This document shows positions 1-12,180 of a stretch of DNA of 34,878 nucleotides, in pieces (the first letter of the stretch is position 1; every line of letters begins with the position of its first letter). The notes under the pieces are model-generated. The model made no database searches. It had not been told where the DNA came from and worked only from the letters and a program-made list of their open reading frames with translations. The DNA is from Annulohypoxylon bovei var. microspora (Eukaryota; Ascomycota; Sordariomycetes; Xylariales; Hypoxylaceae): the NCBI GenBank assembly GCA_022836615.1, contig MU405434.1, positions 1 through 34,878 of the forward strand, in the 5' to 3' direction. The position numbers and the translations under genes were made by a program.

Positions 1-2059
1 TAAACTTATTTAAATTATAATTTCTTTTTTTAAAAAGTGTTTTTTTTAAATAATTTTAAGGTTAATTATAAAACCGATATTATTTAATAAATTCGTTAAT
101 ATTAAAAGAAATTTAATTTATAAATTAATTCTTTAATTTTTTTAACCATTATTAATGGTTTAATTTTTTATTTTAACCATTTTTTAACGGGTTTTTTAAG
201 TAAATGATATCTTTTATATAATTTCAAATATACTTTTTTATTAACATTAAATTTTTAAGGATTATATTTATCATTATATTATATTTTATTAATTATTATT
301 ACGAAGTTTATTATTATTACGGTTTTTTATTAATATACATTCCTTAAGGTTTTAAAATTTATTACATTATATAATATTTTTAAAATTAATACCATTATAA
401 TTAATTTAAAACTTAAAATTACTTCATTTAAAGATTTTTTTAAAATAAATAATTTTATATTATTTAAATTATATTATAAAAATAAAATTATAAAATTCCA
501 TAAAATTATTAATAATAATACGTAAAATTAAATACTTATTTCCATATTTTAATTATATTTTTTATTTTATCCATTTATTTATAAATGCCATGTTATTAAA
601 AAATTTTATATAATTTTTACTTTTAAAAATATGGTTTATTAAATTTTTAAAAAAAACTTTTTATTTTAATTTAAAATTATTTTTTTTAATATTCCTTAAT
701 CATATAATAATAAGCATTTAAAGTATATTTTTACTTATTCTTTAATTATATATTAAAAGTTTTTTAAAATTAAAATTATTTTCTTAAAAAACTTATAAAT
801 ATTTATTATTAAAATATTATAATAATTATAATTTAACATTTTTTAAAACGTGTTTTCCGATGAAACTTTAAGTAATTTTATAATAAAATTTATTACCATT
901 ATATAATATAATATTAATTTATTTTTAATAAAATATAAATAACTTAATAATTTTTTTTTATTTATTTTATTTTTAATATATTTTAAATAATAATTTAAAT
1001 AATTACGTAATTAATTAAAAAGATTATTAATTATTAAATTTTTTAATTCCATTATTATTTTTTAAAAATTAAAATAATACTTTTCGTTATAAATTTATTA
1101 AAAAATTTATTAAATATATAATATTAAAATAATTAATTTCTTTTATTTTTTTTTAATAATATAATATAATAATCCATTTTCGATATTAAATTTTTTTCCT
1201 TTTATTTATAACTTTTCTTTTAAATCCCATAAAATCTTTTTATATTTTCCATTTTTTTAATATCTTTTTTATAATTTTTCTTAAAATTTTATATTTAAGT
1301 AAATTTCATTTAATAAAAACATAAAATGATTTATTAAATCATTTAATTTACTTTTAATTTCATTATTTTTTTCTTTTTTATTTTTATTATTTACTTTTAT
1401 TAATAATTTTAATAATGCGTTTAAAACAAGATTTAATTTTTTAAAAATATGTTTTACATTTAATTAAAATTAATTTAAGAAAGTTAACATTGTAATTAAT
1501 TTTAAATTATTTTTAATTATATTAATTATAACAAGGTTTTTTTATTAAATTATTCCTTCGATAACTTTATGATTTATTAAAATCACCACGTTTAATTTAT
1601 TAAATTAAAATTATAATTATAAGTTTTATATAATCCACGTTAAATAAAAAACTTTTAATTTTATTACATTATATTTTTTTTTCATTTTTATAAAAACCTT
1701 ATTTAAAAATATAATTAATTATATTTTATTTAAATATATATTCATTCCATTTTAATTTTTTTTTATATAAAAGATCATTGCGTTATATCCCCGTTTTTTC
1801 GCCGCATTTAATTTAACGAAAATAATTTTATTAAAATTTTAATATAATAAATACATTTTTACCACCAAGTCATGTTAAATAAAGCAGAAAGCTTTTTTCT
1901 CGTCTTTTATAAACTTAAACTTTTTTTTTAAAATCCATTTTTTCCAAGCCGTTTTATTTTTTATCGATAAGTTTCTTATAATTTAACTTTTATTAAACAT
2001 TGTTATTTTTTTTTTTAAAGTAATTAAATTTTTTATTAATATTAAAGAATATATTTTTT

Positions 2060-2640
2060 TAATTATATAATTATTTTAATATAAGTTTTTAAATCTTTAA
2101 GCGTTTTAAGAATTTTAATTTTTTTAATTATTTTAATTTTATTTAATATAATTAATATATTAAATCCGTTTATTAAAAAACTTAAAAATTTAATAAAATC
2201 ATATGTTATAAAAAACTTTTAAAAGGTTATAATAATTTCCAATTTTTGGAAAATTTTAAATATTACGTTAAAATATTTTAAATAATTTTCTTTTATATCG
2301 TTATAAATTATAATATTATTTAAATATATTTTATAATATTTTTTATATAAATAAAACTTTTAATTTATAAACCTTTATATATAAAAAGGATTATTTTAAT
2401 AACTTATTAATACCACATTTAAAACCTTTAATCCTTTTAATAAAATAATTATTATTTTATTTTTATAAAGGTTAAATATTAAAAGTTAATGGAAGAAATT
2501 TTTCCCATTTATTATTATAATTTTTTTCTTTTTTTTAATGTCCGCGATAACGTTTTTTTACGTTAATAATAAATATATGTTAAAAATCGTTATATTATTT
2601 AATAAACGTAAGTTAATTACCATATAACCTTTCCGTTTAC
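2060..2640 (-). pseudogene. Reverse transcriptase of element E (Ty3/gypsy type), RIP-inactivated
   Basis: Read on the minus strand, this stretch follows the gypsy RT order. A V-I-N-L-R-L-L-N motif (family V-[VI]-D-[LI]-R-x-L-N) is at 2597-2620. The palm N-G-K-N-F-F-H (family D-x-x-x-F-F-H-Q) is at 2489-2509. The catalytic box reads Y-L-N-N at 2315-2326, where the family has Y-[VI]-D-D; both aspartates are Asn by G-to-A change. An I-I-I-Y-N-D-I-K-E-N-Y-L-K-Y-F stretch follows the box, and a thumb stretch L-K-D-L-K-T-Y-I lies near 2069-2101. Several in-frame stops fall where Trp or Gln is expected. It resembles the RT of elements A and B more than that of C. The protein cannot be active. Confidence 0.8.
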
Positions 2641-3008
2641 CATTTATTATTTTTTAAACCACGAAAATAAAGTTAATAAATAACGTTAAATTTTTCATTT
2701 ATAATATTTTTCCGTTATTATATATATCGTTATATATTTTATTAAAAAAATTTTTATTTTTAAAACCTAATTTATAAACACGTGTGTAAATTTTACGCTT
2801 TTATTAATTTAACATAAAATCCACTTATATTTTCTTATTTTTAAACATTTAAATTATACGATATTTTATTTATACGTTATATTTTTTTAAAATCGTTTTT
2901 ATTTTTTCCGCATAAGTTTTATTCGTACATTATATATATATTTCATTTTTTATTAATATAAATAAAACATTTTTTAATTTAATTAATCTTAAATTAATAT
3001 TTTTTATT

Positions 3009-3013
3009 TAAAT
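3009..3013. repeat. Left target-site duplication of element A
   Basis: Sequence taaat. The right copy at 13914-13918 is tgaat. They differ by one G/A transition in a TpG context, as expected if a perfect 5-bp duplication was later mutated by RIP. Confidence 0.75.
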
Positions 3014-3158
3014 TATTAAAAGTGGCGTAAAAGTAATTAAAATAAAAAGCTATATTTTTAAATGGATTAAACGTAACTTTATATAAAAAAGCTTTATATA
3101 TTAAAAAACTTAAAAAATATAATTATTTTATAACCTGTATATTAATTATTATTTTATA
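3014..3158 (+). repeat. 5' LTR of element A (145 bp)
   Basis: Direct repeat of 13769-13913. The first bases are TA where the B 3' LTR has TG, and the last are TA where the A 3' LTR has CA, so the ancestral ends were the canonical TG...CA. By eye it differs from the A 3' LTR at about 18 of 145 positions, all but one being transitions, which fits RIP rather than ordinary drift. Confidence 0.92.
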
Positions 3159-4227
3159 ATTAATAACTTTATTTACCGTTATGTAACGTTTCGATATTAA
3201 TCCATTTTTAAAAACCCACTTTATAAAGTGATAAATAAAATTTTTACCCTTTTATATTAATAACGTAAAAAAAAGATTAAATTTTCGCTTATTACTTAAA
3301 ATTAATTTGGAATATAAAATCATTTAAAGTTAATTAAAAACTTATTATAAAAAAGAAATATATAAACGAAAAATATATATGTTATAACTTATACATTTAT
3401 TATATTTAATTATTACACCTTTTTTAATAAAATTTAATTTAAAATTAATTATTTAAACATTAACTTATATTTATTAAATTTTAATTAATCTATAATTTAA
3501 TTAATTTATTTTTTCATTACATATCTTTTATAATCCTTTTTTAATTATTTTAATTTATTTTTATTTAAACATATATTATCGTTTTTATAATTTTAAAAGA
3601 TAATATAAATTATTACCTTTTTATTAAATTATAAGAATTTTATAATAATTTAATATATATTAAATTATAAGATTTATTTATTCGAATTTTACGTTAATTT
3701 TTTAAAAGCATTTAAAGTTATAATTATAATATTATTAATAATTATTCGGATTATACGAAACTTTTTTTAATTAATAATAATATATAACTTTAAATGGGTT
3801 ATAAATATTTTTAAATTTCGGAATAAATTTAATAAATTATATTTATATTTATTAATATTAAACCTTTAATTTTTATTATTTAAGGCATAATTTAAGATGA
3901 AATTTCTTATATTTTTTATATTATTAAAGTAAAAGAATATTATTAGTTTTTAAATCTTTAATAATAATAAAAATATAAAGCTTAAAGATTTATAAATTAA
4001 TTTATATAAAAATTCATTACTTTTAAAGGTTAAATTATTTATGGAATTAAAGGAATTATTTTAAAATTTATTATAAATTTAATTATTATTTAATTTATTA
4101 TTATTAATTTTATTTATTTTATAATTAAAATTATAATTATTAATATTAATTAAAATATAATTATTTAAATTATAATTATTTATTATATTATAATTAAATT
4201 TATTTAAATTATAAATTTTTATTATAT
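3159..4227 (+). other. Leader and probable gag region of element A, no identifiable domain
   Basis: This stretch follows the 5' LTR and precedes the 21-bp minisatellite. The matching part of B (18577-19645) retains more G and C. I see no zinc knuckle or other gag motif. Position in the element is the only reason to call it leader plus gag. Confidence 0.4.
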
Positions 4228-4374
4228 TATAACTTATTATATTTACATTATAACTTATTATGTTTACGTTATAATTTATTATATTTACATTATAATTTAT
4301 TATACCCACGTTACAACTTATTATATTTAAGCCACAAGTTATTATACTTAAACCATAAATCATTATGCCCACGT
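4228..4374. repeat. 21-bp minisatellite in element A, 7 units
   Basis: Seven consecutive 21-bp units begin at 4228, 4249, 4270, 4291, 4312, 4333 and 4354. The core is TATAAYTTATTATR followed by a variable end such as CCCACGT or TTTACAT. The unit is a multiple of three, so it would encode a 7-residue repeat in whichever frame was used. The same array is in element B at 19646-19771 with six units. It was therefore present in the parent element and probably lay in gag or the 5' leader. A long minus-strand open frame across it is a by-product of the repeat. Confidence 0.85.
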
Positions 4375-5819
4375 TATAAACGCCATAATTATTAAAATTA
4401 TTTATCGTACCCACGCCACAATTAATAACGTTTAAATTAAAACCTATTATACTTAAAATAATAATAATTAAATTAATAATATTTTATCCATAATTTATTA
4501 TATTATTAAAATTAAAGGTACTCGGTTTATTTTTATTTAAGTTTAAAAAATTTAAATCTTTATAAATTTAATTAAATATAACTTTTATTAAACTATTTTC
4601 CTTATTATTAAATATATAAAAATCCAAGCTTTATATTAAATTATTAATTTAACACATATATATAATAACTTATATATCCATAAAAAAATATAATATATAA
4701 ATTAATTTATATATAAAATTAAAAACATTTACATAAATTAATAAAATAATAATTAATAAAAATATAAATAACGAATTAACTTTTAATAATAATAATAAAA
4801 TATTTTAATTATCATTTTCACCTTTTAATATTAATATTATAAAAAAGGTAATATTAATAAAATATATTATTAAAATAATACGAACATTTCACTTAACCTT
4901 CATAATATAAATAAAAAATATAATTTAATTGTTTTTTAATATTATATAAAATATTCATAAAATAATATAAAATAATTAAAAAAACAATTATAATAATAAT
5001 TAAAGTTTAAAAGATATTAATTTCTTTTAATTAAATTTTCTTTTATTAATTAACTTTAATAAAGTAATTATAATTAATAAAAAAATTATTTAATAAAATA
5101 TATACTTATTTATTAAATTAATATAAATAACATATATTATAAATAATTATATAAACTTTATTTAATAATAATTTTTATAATTATTATATAAAAAAACTTA
5201 ATAATAATAAATAAATATATTAACATTTATAAAAAAAAGTTAAATGTTAATAAATAATAAAGTGGTATTAAAATAATTCTTTAATTATTTTAAAATCTTT
5301 AAATTAAAAGTTATTACCTTTATAAAAAATATAAAATATATTAAAGATAATTATTTATAAAATATATTTATTAAATCATAAATTATAAAATTAATACATA
5401 ATTATTATATAACTTATATAAATTAAATTATTTAATATTTATTAATAATTTATAATATATTAAATAATAACTTATATGTATTAATACTTTAACTTAAAAT
5501 TAAAATAAGATTTAAAATTTACCTTTATTTCTTAAGAAATAAATAACAAATATAAAAAGGTTAATTATTAATATTTAAAAAAAAAAACTTTATAATAATA
5601 TTAATAAGTTAACGAATATTTAATAAATTATTAATAAATTTAATAATGGATTTAATATAAATAATTATTATAAGTGTGGTTAATATAATATTAATGTAAT
5701 ATAATAAACTTAATAATAATTAATTAATTCTTTTTAAATTATATTATGATTTAAATTATAACAAATAATTAAACTTATTTAAAATATATTATAATTTAAA
5801 TTATAAACATAAAAACTAT

Positions 5820-5970
5820 TTATTAATTAATAATTATAAATATAATAATCATTTATATAATAATCGATAATATAATAATAATCATTTATATTTTAATAAT
5901 CGATAATATAATAATAATTAATAATATAATAATAATTATTTATATTATAATAATTATTATAATAATTATT
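5820..5970. repeat. AT-rich short tandem repeat in element A
   Basis: Imperfect repetition of an AATAATMATTTATAT-like motif mixed with TCGATAATATAATAAT. The equivalent part of element B (about 21229-21370) has the same layout, so this is an internal property of the element family. Unit boundaries are blurred by mutation. Confidence 0.55.
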
Positions 5971-7571
5971 AAAATAATTAAAAAAACCGCTTATAATAAA
6001 ACAATTATAAATGTTTAAATTATTAATAAAGCAATTAATAATTATAAAACTAATAAAAACATTACTTTAATTAATATTATTAATATAAAAATAATAATTA
6101 ATTATATAAATATTTTTAATAATAAGGTTAATAAAATAAAAATAATCGAAAAAAAAATTACTTAAAATAAATAATAAAATATAAATATAATAATTTAAAA
6201 CACGAAAAAAAAGAAAGTAAATTTAAAGTAAATAAATATTTTTTAATAAAAGATTATAAAGAAAATATAAATAATAATAATTAATTAAACATTTTTATTT
6301 ATATTATTTATTTTAATATTTATAATAAATATATATATTAAAAATGTTATAAATAATTTAATACATAATAAAATTATTTTAAATATATATATATTAATAA
6401 ATGTGTAAAACTTATAAAGCGTATTTATAATTATTTTTTATAAAGAAAATGATGAAAATTAAAATTGAAATAATAGCGATTAAATTCCTTAATGAATTAA
6501 AAAGATTAATAATGGCTTAATACTTTATTATAATATAACTTTATTATATATATATCTTTATTTATGGAAGAAGTTTTAAATAAATATTTTATATAAAAAT
6601 AAATGAAATATAAAATATAAAATAAAATGGTAATTAAAAAATTAAAAATACTTTAAAAAAAAATATTTTATGTTAATAAAGCAAAAGAAATAATTTAAAA
6701 ATTAAAGAATAATTAAAACATTTAAATATATAATATTATCTTTATAATATTATTAAAGATTAATTTAAAAAAATATATTAATATTAAAATTTAAGTAATG
6801 AATAATAATTAATAAATATTAATTATATATATTAATATAAAAGTATTAAATAAAATAATTAATAAAAAATAACTTAATATATTTATAAATAATTATAAAA
6901 TATTTATATTCGAAAAGTTAATGTTAATGTATGGAATAATTTTAAGAAATATAAGTTTAATTTAAAAAATAAGGTTTTATTTATAAATACTTAAATAAAA
7001 TAAAAACGATTAAATAATAATTGTATGTATTTTTATTAAAGTATGGATTAATAATAAGGGATTATAACTTAATTTATTATTAAGGATCGATTTTTTTAAT
7101 AAATATAAAATAATTATAAATTATTAAAAAAATTTAATAATATTCATTACATATTTATTAATTTGGATTTTAATAAAATATTATAAATTTAATTATATTA
7201 TAAATTATAAGGTTATAATATAAGATTATATTAAAATATTTAATAAAATTTATATATTAATATTAATTTATTATTATAATTTATTAAAAGATAAAGATTT
7301 TTAATTTAATTTTAAAATTAAAAAAATAATATTTAATATTTATAATATAAATTTAATAAAAGGAATATTTTTTTTTAATTATAAAAATAAATTAATTATT
7401 TTTCTTTATTATAAATGTTTTAAAATAATATGAAAAATTATAAAATATAAAAATTTCGTAATTATATAAAAAGAAATTAATTTAATTTAAGTAATAATTA
7501 TATATAATAAAAATAAAATTAATAATAAATAAATTATTAAGGAATTTAATTTGGATAATAAAATTTATAAT

Positions 7572-7576
7572 ATATT
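7572..7576. repeat. Left target-site duplication of element F
   Basis: Sequence atatt, identical to 8957-8961. The uninterrupted site is seen in element B near 22985, where the same context continues without F. Confidence 0.85.
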
Positions 7577-7765
7577 TAAAAGCAATAAGTCACGATACGT
7601 TTACGTGTAATATTTTGTAATATATTACGATCTTGTGGTTATATAAACGTATAAACTGCTTGTTTTTAAACCCATGCCAAGTGTAACTTTATATAGCATA
7701 AGCCACATAAAGTTACATAAAACCACAAAGTTCCCTTTGTTAATAAATCCCTTTTATTGTTAACA
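7577..7765 (-). repeat. Left LTR of element F (189 bp)
   Basis: Direct repeat of 8768-8956. It starts TA where the right copy has TG, and ends CA where the right copy has TA. It retains more CpA than the right copy. It contains a near-perfect inverted repeat with arms at 7682-7694 and 7705-7717 (12 of 13 pairs), built on the motif AACTTTAT. Confidence 0.9.
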
Positions 7766-7817
7766 CGCTTTCTTGGCGCCAGTGCCATTTAAACGCTATT
7801 TAAAAACATTATTTTCA

Positions 7818-7900
7818 ACCTTATTATCGCTTTTTATAACCTTGTTTTGGCCTTTTTCAGCCTTATTTTAGCTTTTTTTAACCTTGTTTAACCTTTTTTA
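7818..7900. repeat. 21-bp tandem repeat inside element F, 4 units
   Basis: Units start at 7818, 7839, 7860 and 7881 (21, 21, 21 and 20 bp), consensus RCCTTRTTTTRGCYTTTTTYA. The plus strand is pyrimidine-rich, so in F's favoured minus orientation this is a purine-rich array close to its 3' LTR. The differences between units are mostly transitions. Confidence 0.75.
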
Positions 7901-8361
7901 ACCTTTAACTATTACCATGTGCATCGTAAGGATTTTATTACTGCTTACACTTTTACTTTTTAAGGGTTTAATTAATTAATTATCATAATAAACCATAATA
8001 TATTTTAATTTATTTAACGCTTTTATATATAATTTTATAAATAATTAATTAATTTTACGGTTTTGTTATTTATTTTAATAATGTTTTTTAAGCTTAGTAA
8101 CACTTTTTAAGCTTAAAACGATATTTTTATTACTTTAAAATTATCTTTTAATTTATTAACTTTATGGGCTTTGTTAACTTTATTATTACCGTTACCATTG
8201 TTAAGGTAATTTTAGTAAATGTATTTTAATTTCCCACATTTTTAATATTTTTTATTATTTCGATTTGTGGCGTAATTATTACCTTTATTAATTACTTTGT
8301 TAATACGGTTATAAAATTTTAATAAAATATGTTATTAAGTAATCCATTCCTTAATATTATA

Positions 8362-8460
8362 AATAAAACGTACCTACATTTATATATCCATGGTTTTATT
8401 TTTAAGGTTACGAATAAAACGTGCTCGTATTTATATATTTAAGATTTTATTTTTTACATT
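8362..8460. repeat. 51-bp direct repeat inside element F, 2 copies
   Basis: Two copies begin with AATAAAACGT at 8362 and 8413. Both continue with a similar ...ATTTATATAT... and a TTTTATTTTT end. The repeat lies inside the only sizeable open frame of F, which argues that the frame is incidental. Confidence 0.55.
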
Positions 8461-8767
8461 GTTATTTCGTAAGATTAAATACGTGAAGGTTGTAATGTAC
8501 GTGATAAGATCATTACCATTGTATAAGTTTATATCGTTCGTTAATAAGGGTGAAAATGGTAACATCGTATCGTTAAGGTTTTCATGTTTAATTATTAACA
8601 TCGTTAATTCCTTTAAGGCTTTTTCCAGTTTATTAACTTAAGCTTATAACGATATAACATTATTAAATTTTAATGTTAATATTATTAATCTTTTTCTTTA
8701 AATTAAAAGGTTTAAAAACGTAACTTAATCCTTTGAATAATTACTTAAAACGAAAGAAATGTTACCA

Positions 8768-8956
8768 TGAAGGCAATAGGTTATAATATGTTTGCGTATA
8801 ATATTTTATAATGTATTATAATTTTGTGGTTATGTAAACGTATAAATTACTTGTTTTTAAACTTATGTTAAATATAATTTTATATGGCATAAACCATATA
8901 AAGTTATATAAAGCCATAAAGTTCCCTTTGTTAATAAATCCTTTTTATTGTTAATA
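8768..8956 (-). repeat. Right LTR of element F (189 bp)
   Basis: Begins TGAAGGCAATAGG and ends TTGTTAATA, matching the left LTR along its whole length with transitions. It carries more C-to-T and G-to-A change than the left LTR. It is followed by the duplicated target atatt at 8957-8961. Confidence 0.9.
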
Positions 8957-9339
8957 ATATTAATGGTTAAAAAAAAGTTATAAAATGATTTATAAAAATT
9001 ATTTAAATAAAAAGGATATAAATATTTTATTATTTTAAGTTTAAAAATAAAATTATTAAAATACTTTATATTAATTATAAATAATAAAATACATTATTAT
9101 ATAAATAATTAAAAGTTTATTAAATAATTTATTTTATTTATTTAAGAATTTAATATATAAAAAAATTATAATATTATTAATATATTAAAAAATAAAAAAA
9201 TAATAATTAAATTATTTAAAAATTAAAAAAAATATATAAATTTAAAGGTATATATTTTTTAAATATTTAAGATTATAAATTCTTAAATTAAACTTTTAAT
9301 ATAATATATATTAAAAGTAAAATAAATTAAATAAAGTAA

Positions 9340-12180
9340 ATAATTTTATTTAAATGTTTATGTTTTATAATATAAAAAATAATTAATAATAAATGTAAAA
9401 AAAAAGTTATAATTAATTTATGTTTATTAAATAATAATATATTATTAAATATTTATCCTTTATTAAAGTAAAAGAAAATTATTTAATTAATGAAAAGTAA
9501 AAAATATTATAATATAATAAATGTTATAATTTTTTTTTATTAATTTTTAATTATGTTAAAATATTATAATAAAATAATGGTTATATTTTTAAAAGGTTTT
9601 AAAGTATTAAATATAACTTTAATAAGTTTTAAAAATTTATTAATGTACACGTAATATTTTATGGATTAAAAATTATAATTTTTTAAAAGATTCATAAAAG
9701 CGTATATTAATAATATAATTATATTTAACGATATAAAAGAAAAATATTTAAAATATTTAAATAAAATGTTTAATATATATGAAAATGTGGGATTAATATT
9801 TTTATTTATTAAGTTATATTTAAAATATTTTAAAATAATATTATTAAGTTTTATTATAAATAATAAAAGAATGGTGTTTATAAATAAATAAATAATAATT
9901 ATTAAAAAAATTAAAATATTAATAAACTTAATAAATTTTAAAATTTATATTAATATGACCGGGTTTTTGCATAAATATATATCATGGTATTAATAAAAAG
10001 TGAAATTATTATAAAATTGTAAAATAAAGATGTTAATAATTAATAAAAAAAGAAAAATTATTAAAATGGTTTAATGAAAGTTTATAATAAAAACGAAATT
10101 TAAATTAATAAAAAAAGAAATTAAGTTTTTTATAATATTATAATGTGAATTAATTAATTTATGTATTTTATTTTATTAAAATTATAATAAAATAACGTTT
10201 CTTAAAATTAATACTTTGAAATAATATGGATTAAAAGTGATGATATTTTATTATAATAATAATAAATGGGATGGAATATTAAATATTTTAATTAATAAAA
10301 TTTAATTAATATTATTTATATTTAAAATATTAATTAAAGTTGAATTATAATATAAAGCAATTAAATTAAAAGTTACTTGCTTTATTTAAATTATTTAAAT
10401 GTAAAAAACAAAATTATAATTTTATAAAAAATATATTTAAATATTAATAAACCATAAAGTAATAAAAAGGATTATAAATTAATAAATCTTTAAGATTATA
10501 AATGTTAATAAAATAAATATAAAGCTTATAATTATGTTAAATTTTTTATTTTAATTTAATTTAAATATTTATTATATTTTAAAAAAAATAAATTTAATAT
10601 TAAACATATTATTTTATTTATTAATAATACCGGATTATTATAATAATGAAAAGTTAAGGAATGATATTAAGTTAATACTTAATAACGTTGTAAATGATTT
10701 CATTTTAATTATAATTAAAGTAAAAATAATAAATAAATTTTAATAGAAAATTATTAATGGATATAATTAAAATAAAAAATTTAATTAAATGTATAAAATA
10801 CTTAAAAAAACAAAAATAAAGAAGAAAAATAATATAATAAAATGATATAAGTATAAATTATAAAAGGAATTAATATATTATATTATTAATATTAATTAAA
10901 AATAATTGATTATTTTAATAAATTATAAAAAAAATATATTTAAAATGGTATATAATTAATATTATTACTTTAAAATGAAAAAAATATTATATAAACTTAA
11001 AAGAATTTAAATATAAAGTGTAATGAAAAAAGTTTAAAAATATATTAATTAATATTTAATTTATTAAGAAAATTAAATAAATAAATTAAAGCCTTATAAA
11101 AAATTATTATTTATTAATTCTTTAATAATATTATACGATATAATAACATAAGATTTTATTATTATTTTATTAAAGGTATCATTAAAAAAAAGTGTATAAA
11201 TAATTTTAAAATATAATTATTTTAATACGTTAATAATAATAATTTATAAATTTTTTAAAAAAATAATATTAATACTTAGAAATATAAAATATACCGTTAA
11301 AAAATAAGCGAATTAATTATTTCATATATTTTTACTTTATAATTAAAAAATATTAATTAAAGCAATATTAAACTGCGATTTAAAATTTATGTTAAACGTA
11401 TAATAATTTATATTCGCGCGAATGGGTATAATATTTACATTATTAATAAATTACCATTTATAAACGGACGATTAATTAAAATAATATAATTAAAAAATAA
11501 AAATAATTATATAATTCCATTATTTAATTAAAATTAAAATATTATAATTGCATATTATATTATCGTTATAACATAATATTAATAATTTTAAATCATTAAT
11601 ATTAAATATATTTTTAAACGAAATTACGTTAAAATTTAAACTTAAATTAATATTATTAACATTTAAAATACCACGAAACGCCGTAAATTATAATGTATTA
11701 TACAAGGTATATTAATTGGAAATAAAAGTAATTATTAATTTTATAATAATAAATAATAAAATAAAATATAATATAAAGCATAAGTTAATTAAGTTTAAAA
11801 TTAATAAATAAATATATTTTAAACTTTATAAAAGATATAAGTTACTTAAAAATCGTTTAAAGAAATTTAAAATTTAAAAAGTTAATCCGATTATAATTAT
11901 TAAACAAATCGAAGATTTAACTTATAAGTTAAAATTATTAAAATAATGGAAAATATATAAAATAATATTAATAACGTAACTTTATAAAATCTTATAAAAT
12001 AAAAACCTTTATAAAAAGTAATAATTATAAGCGAATCGTATAATCGTTAAAAGTGATATAAAAAATTAAATATCGTACGAAATAAAAACATTATTATAAA
12101 AAAAAGTTAATAAATAAAACAATTAACCGATTTTTAAATATTTTATCCATTAAAAAAATTATTTATTAATACATAACATA
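9340..12180 (+). pseudogene. pol of element A: reverse transcriptase, integrase and chromodomain-like tail, RIP-inactivated
   Basis: All landmarks lie in one reading frame and match element B. The RT motif V-I-I-N-L-C-L-L-N-N is at 9406-9435. The catalytic box reads Y-I-N-N (family Y-V-D-D) at 9703-9714. The end of the RT thumb, with a C-terminal W-Y, is at about 9985-9990. The integrase core region is about 11150-11540. The integrase C-terminal tether with Y-x-R-Y-K-L (family G-Y-x-L) is at about 11827-11840, followed by a degraded chromodomain-like stretch to about 12170. Most Trp, Gln and catalytic Asp codons are lost. RNase H should lie between 10000 and 11100 but no motif was legible. 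The family relationship is firm from the RT; the tail call is weaker. Confidence 0.75.

Larger units (their letters stand above)
1..3013 (-). mobile_element. Element E, left part: RIP-degraded Ty3/gypsy retrotransposon, interrupted by element A
   Basis: This is the downstream (RT and beyond) part of a gypsy-type element read on the minus strand. The clear landmark is a reverse transcriptase at about 2060-2640. The remainder (1-2060) should hold RNase H and integrase by the usual PR-RT-RNH-IN order, but I could not assign individual motifs there. The 3' LTR must lie to the left of the window. The element is cut at 3013 by element A; the 5 bp at 3009-3013 (taaat) are the left copy of A's target duplication. 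The partner half continues from 13914. On the plus strand many CpA survive and TpG is rare, so C-to-T change seems to have fallen mainly on the minus strand. No intact reading frame remains. Confidence 0.75.
7577..8956 (-). mobile_element. Element F: 1.38-kb non-autonomous LTR retrotransposon nested in element A
   Basis: Two 189-bp direct repeats (7577-7765 and 8768-8956) flank a 1,002-bp internal region, with a perfect 5-bp target duplication. Element B lacks F at the matching position, which proves insertion. Minus orientation is favoured: read that way the LTR starts TGTTAACA, a TGGTAACATTTC primer-binding-like site directly follows the 5' LTR (8756-8767), and a purine tract AAGAAAGCG abuts the 3' LTR (7766-7774). 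Plus orientation cannot be excluded, because TGGCGCCAGTGCC occurs at 7774-7786, eight bases from the other LTR. No gag or pol motif is visible, so it resembles TRIM or small LARD elements that need enzymes in trans. F keeps many CpA and is less RIPped than its host. An open frame at 8390-8641 (83 codons) crosses an internal repeat and is not convincing. Confidence 0.9.

Noticed and set aside
143..163. Short palindrome AACCATTATTAATGGTT
   Set aside because: Seven-bp arms in AT-rich DNA are expected by chance.
4079..4414. 111-codon minus-strand open frame rich in N, I and Y
   Set aside because: It runs across the 21-bp minisatellite of element A, opposite to the direction of pol, and its heptad pattern is just the repeat unit. 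The matching frame in B (19497-19760) has the same explanation.
5820..5970. CRISPR-like or regulatory array of AT-rich repeats
   Set aside because: No constant repeat with unique spacers; it is a blurred short tandem repeat shared by elements A and B.
8390..8641. 83-codon plus-strand open frame inside element F
   Set aside because: It crosses a 51-bp direct repeat, has no recognisable domain and lies on the strand opposite to F's favoured orientation.
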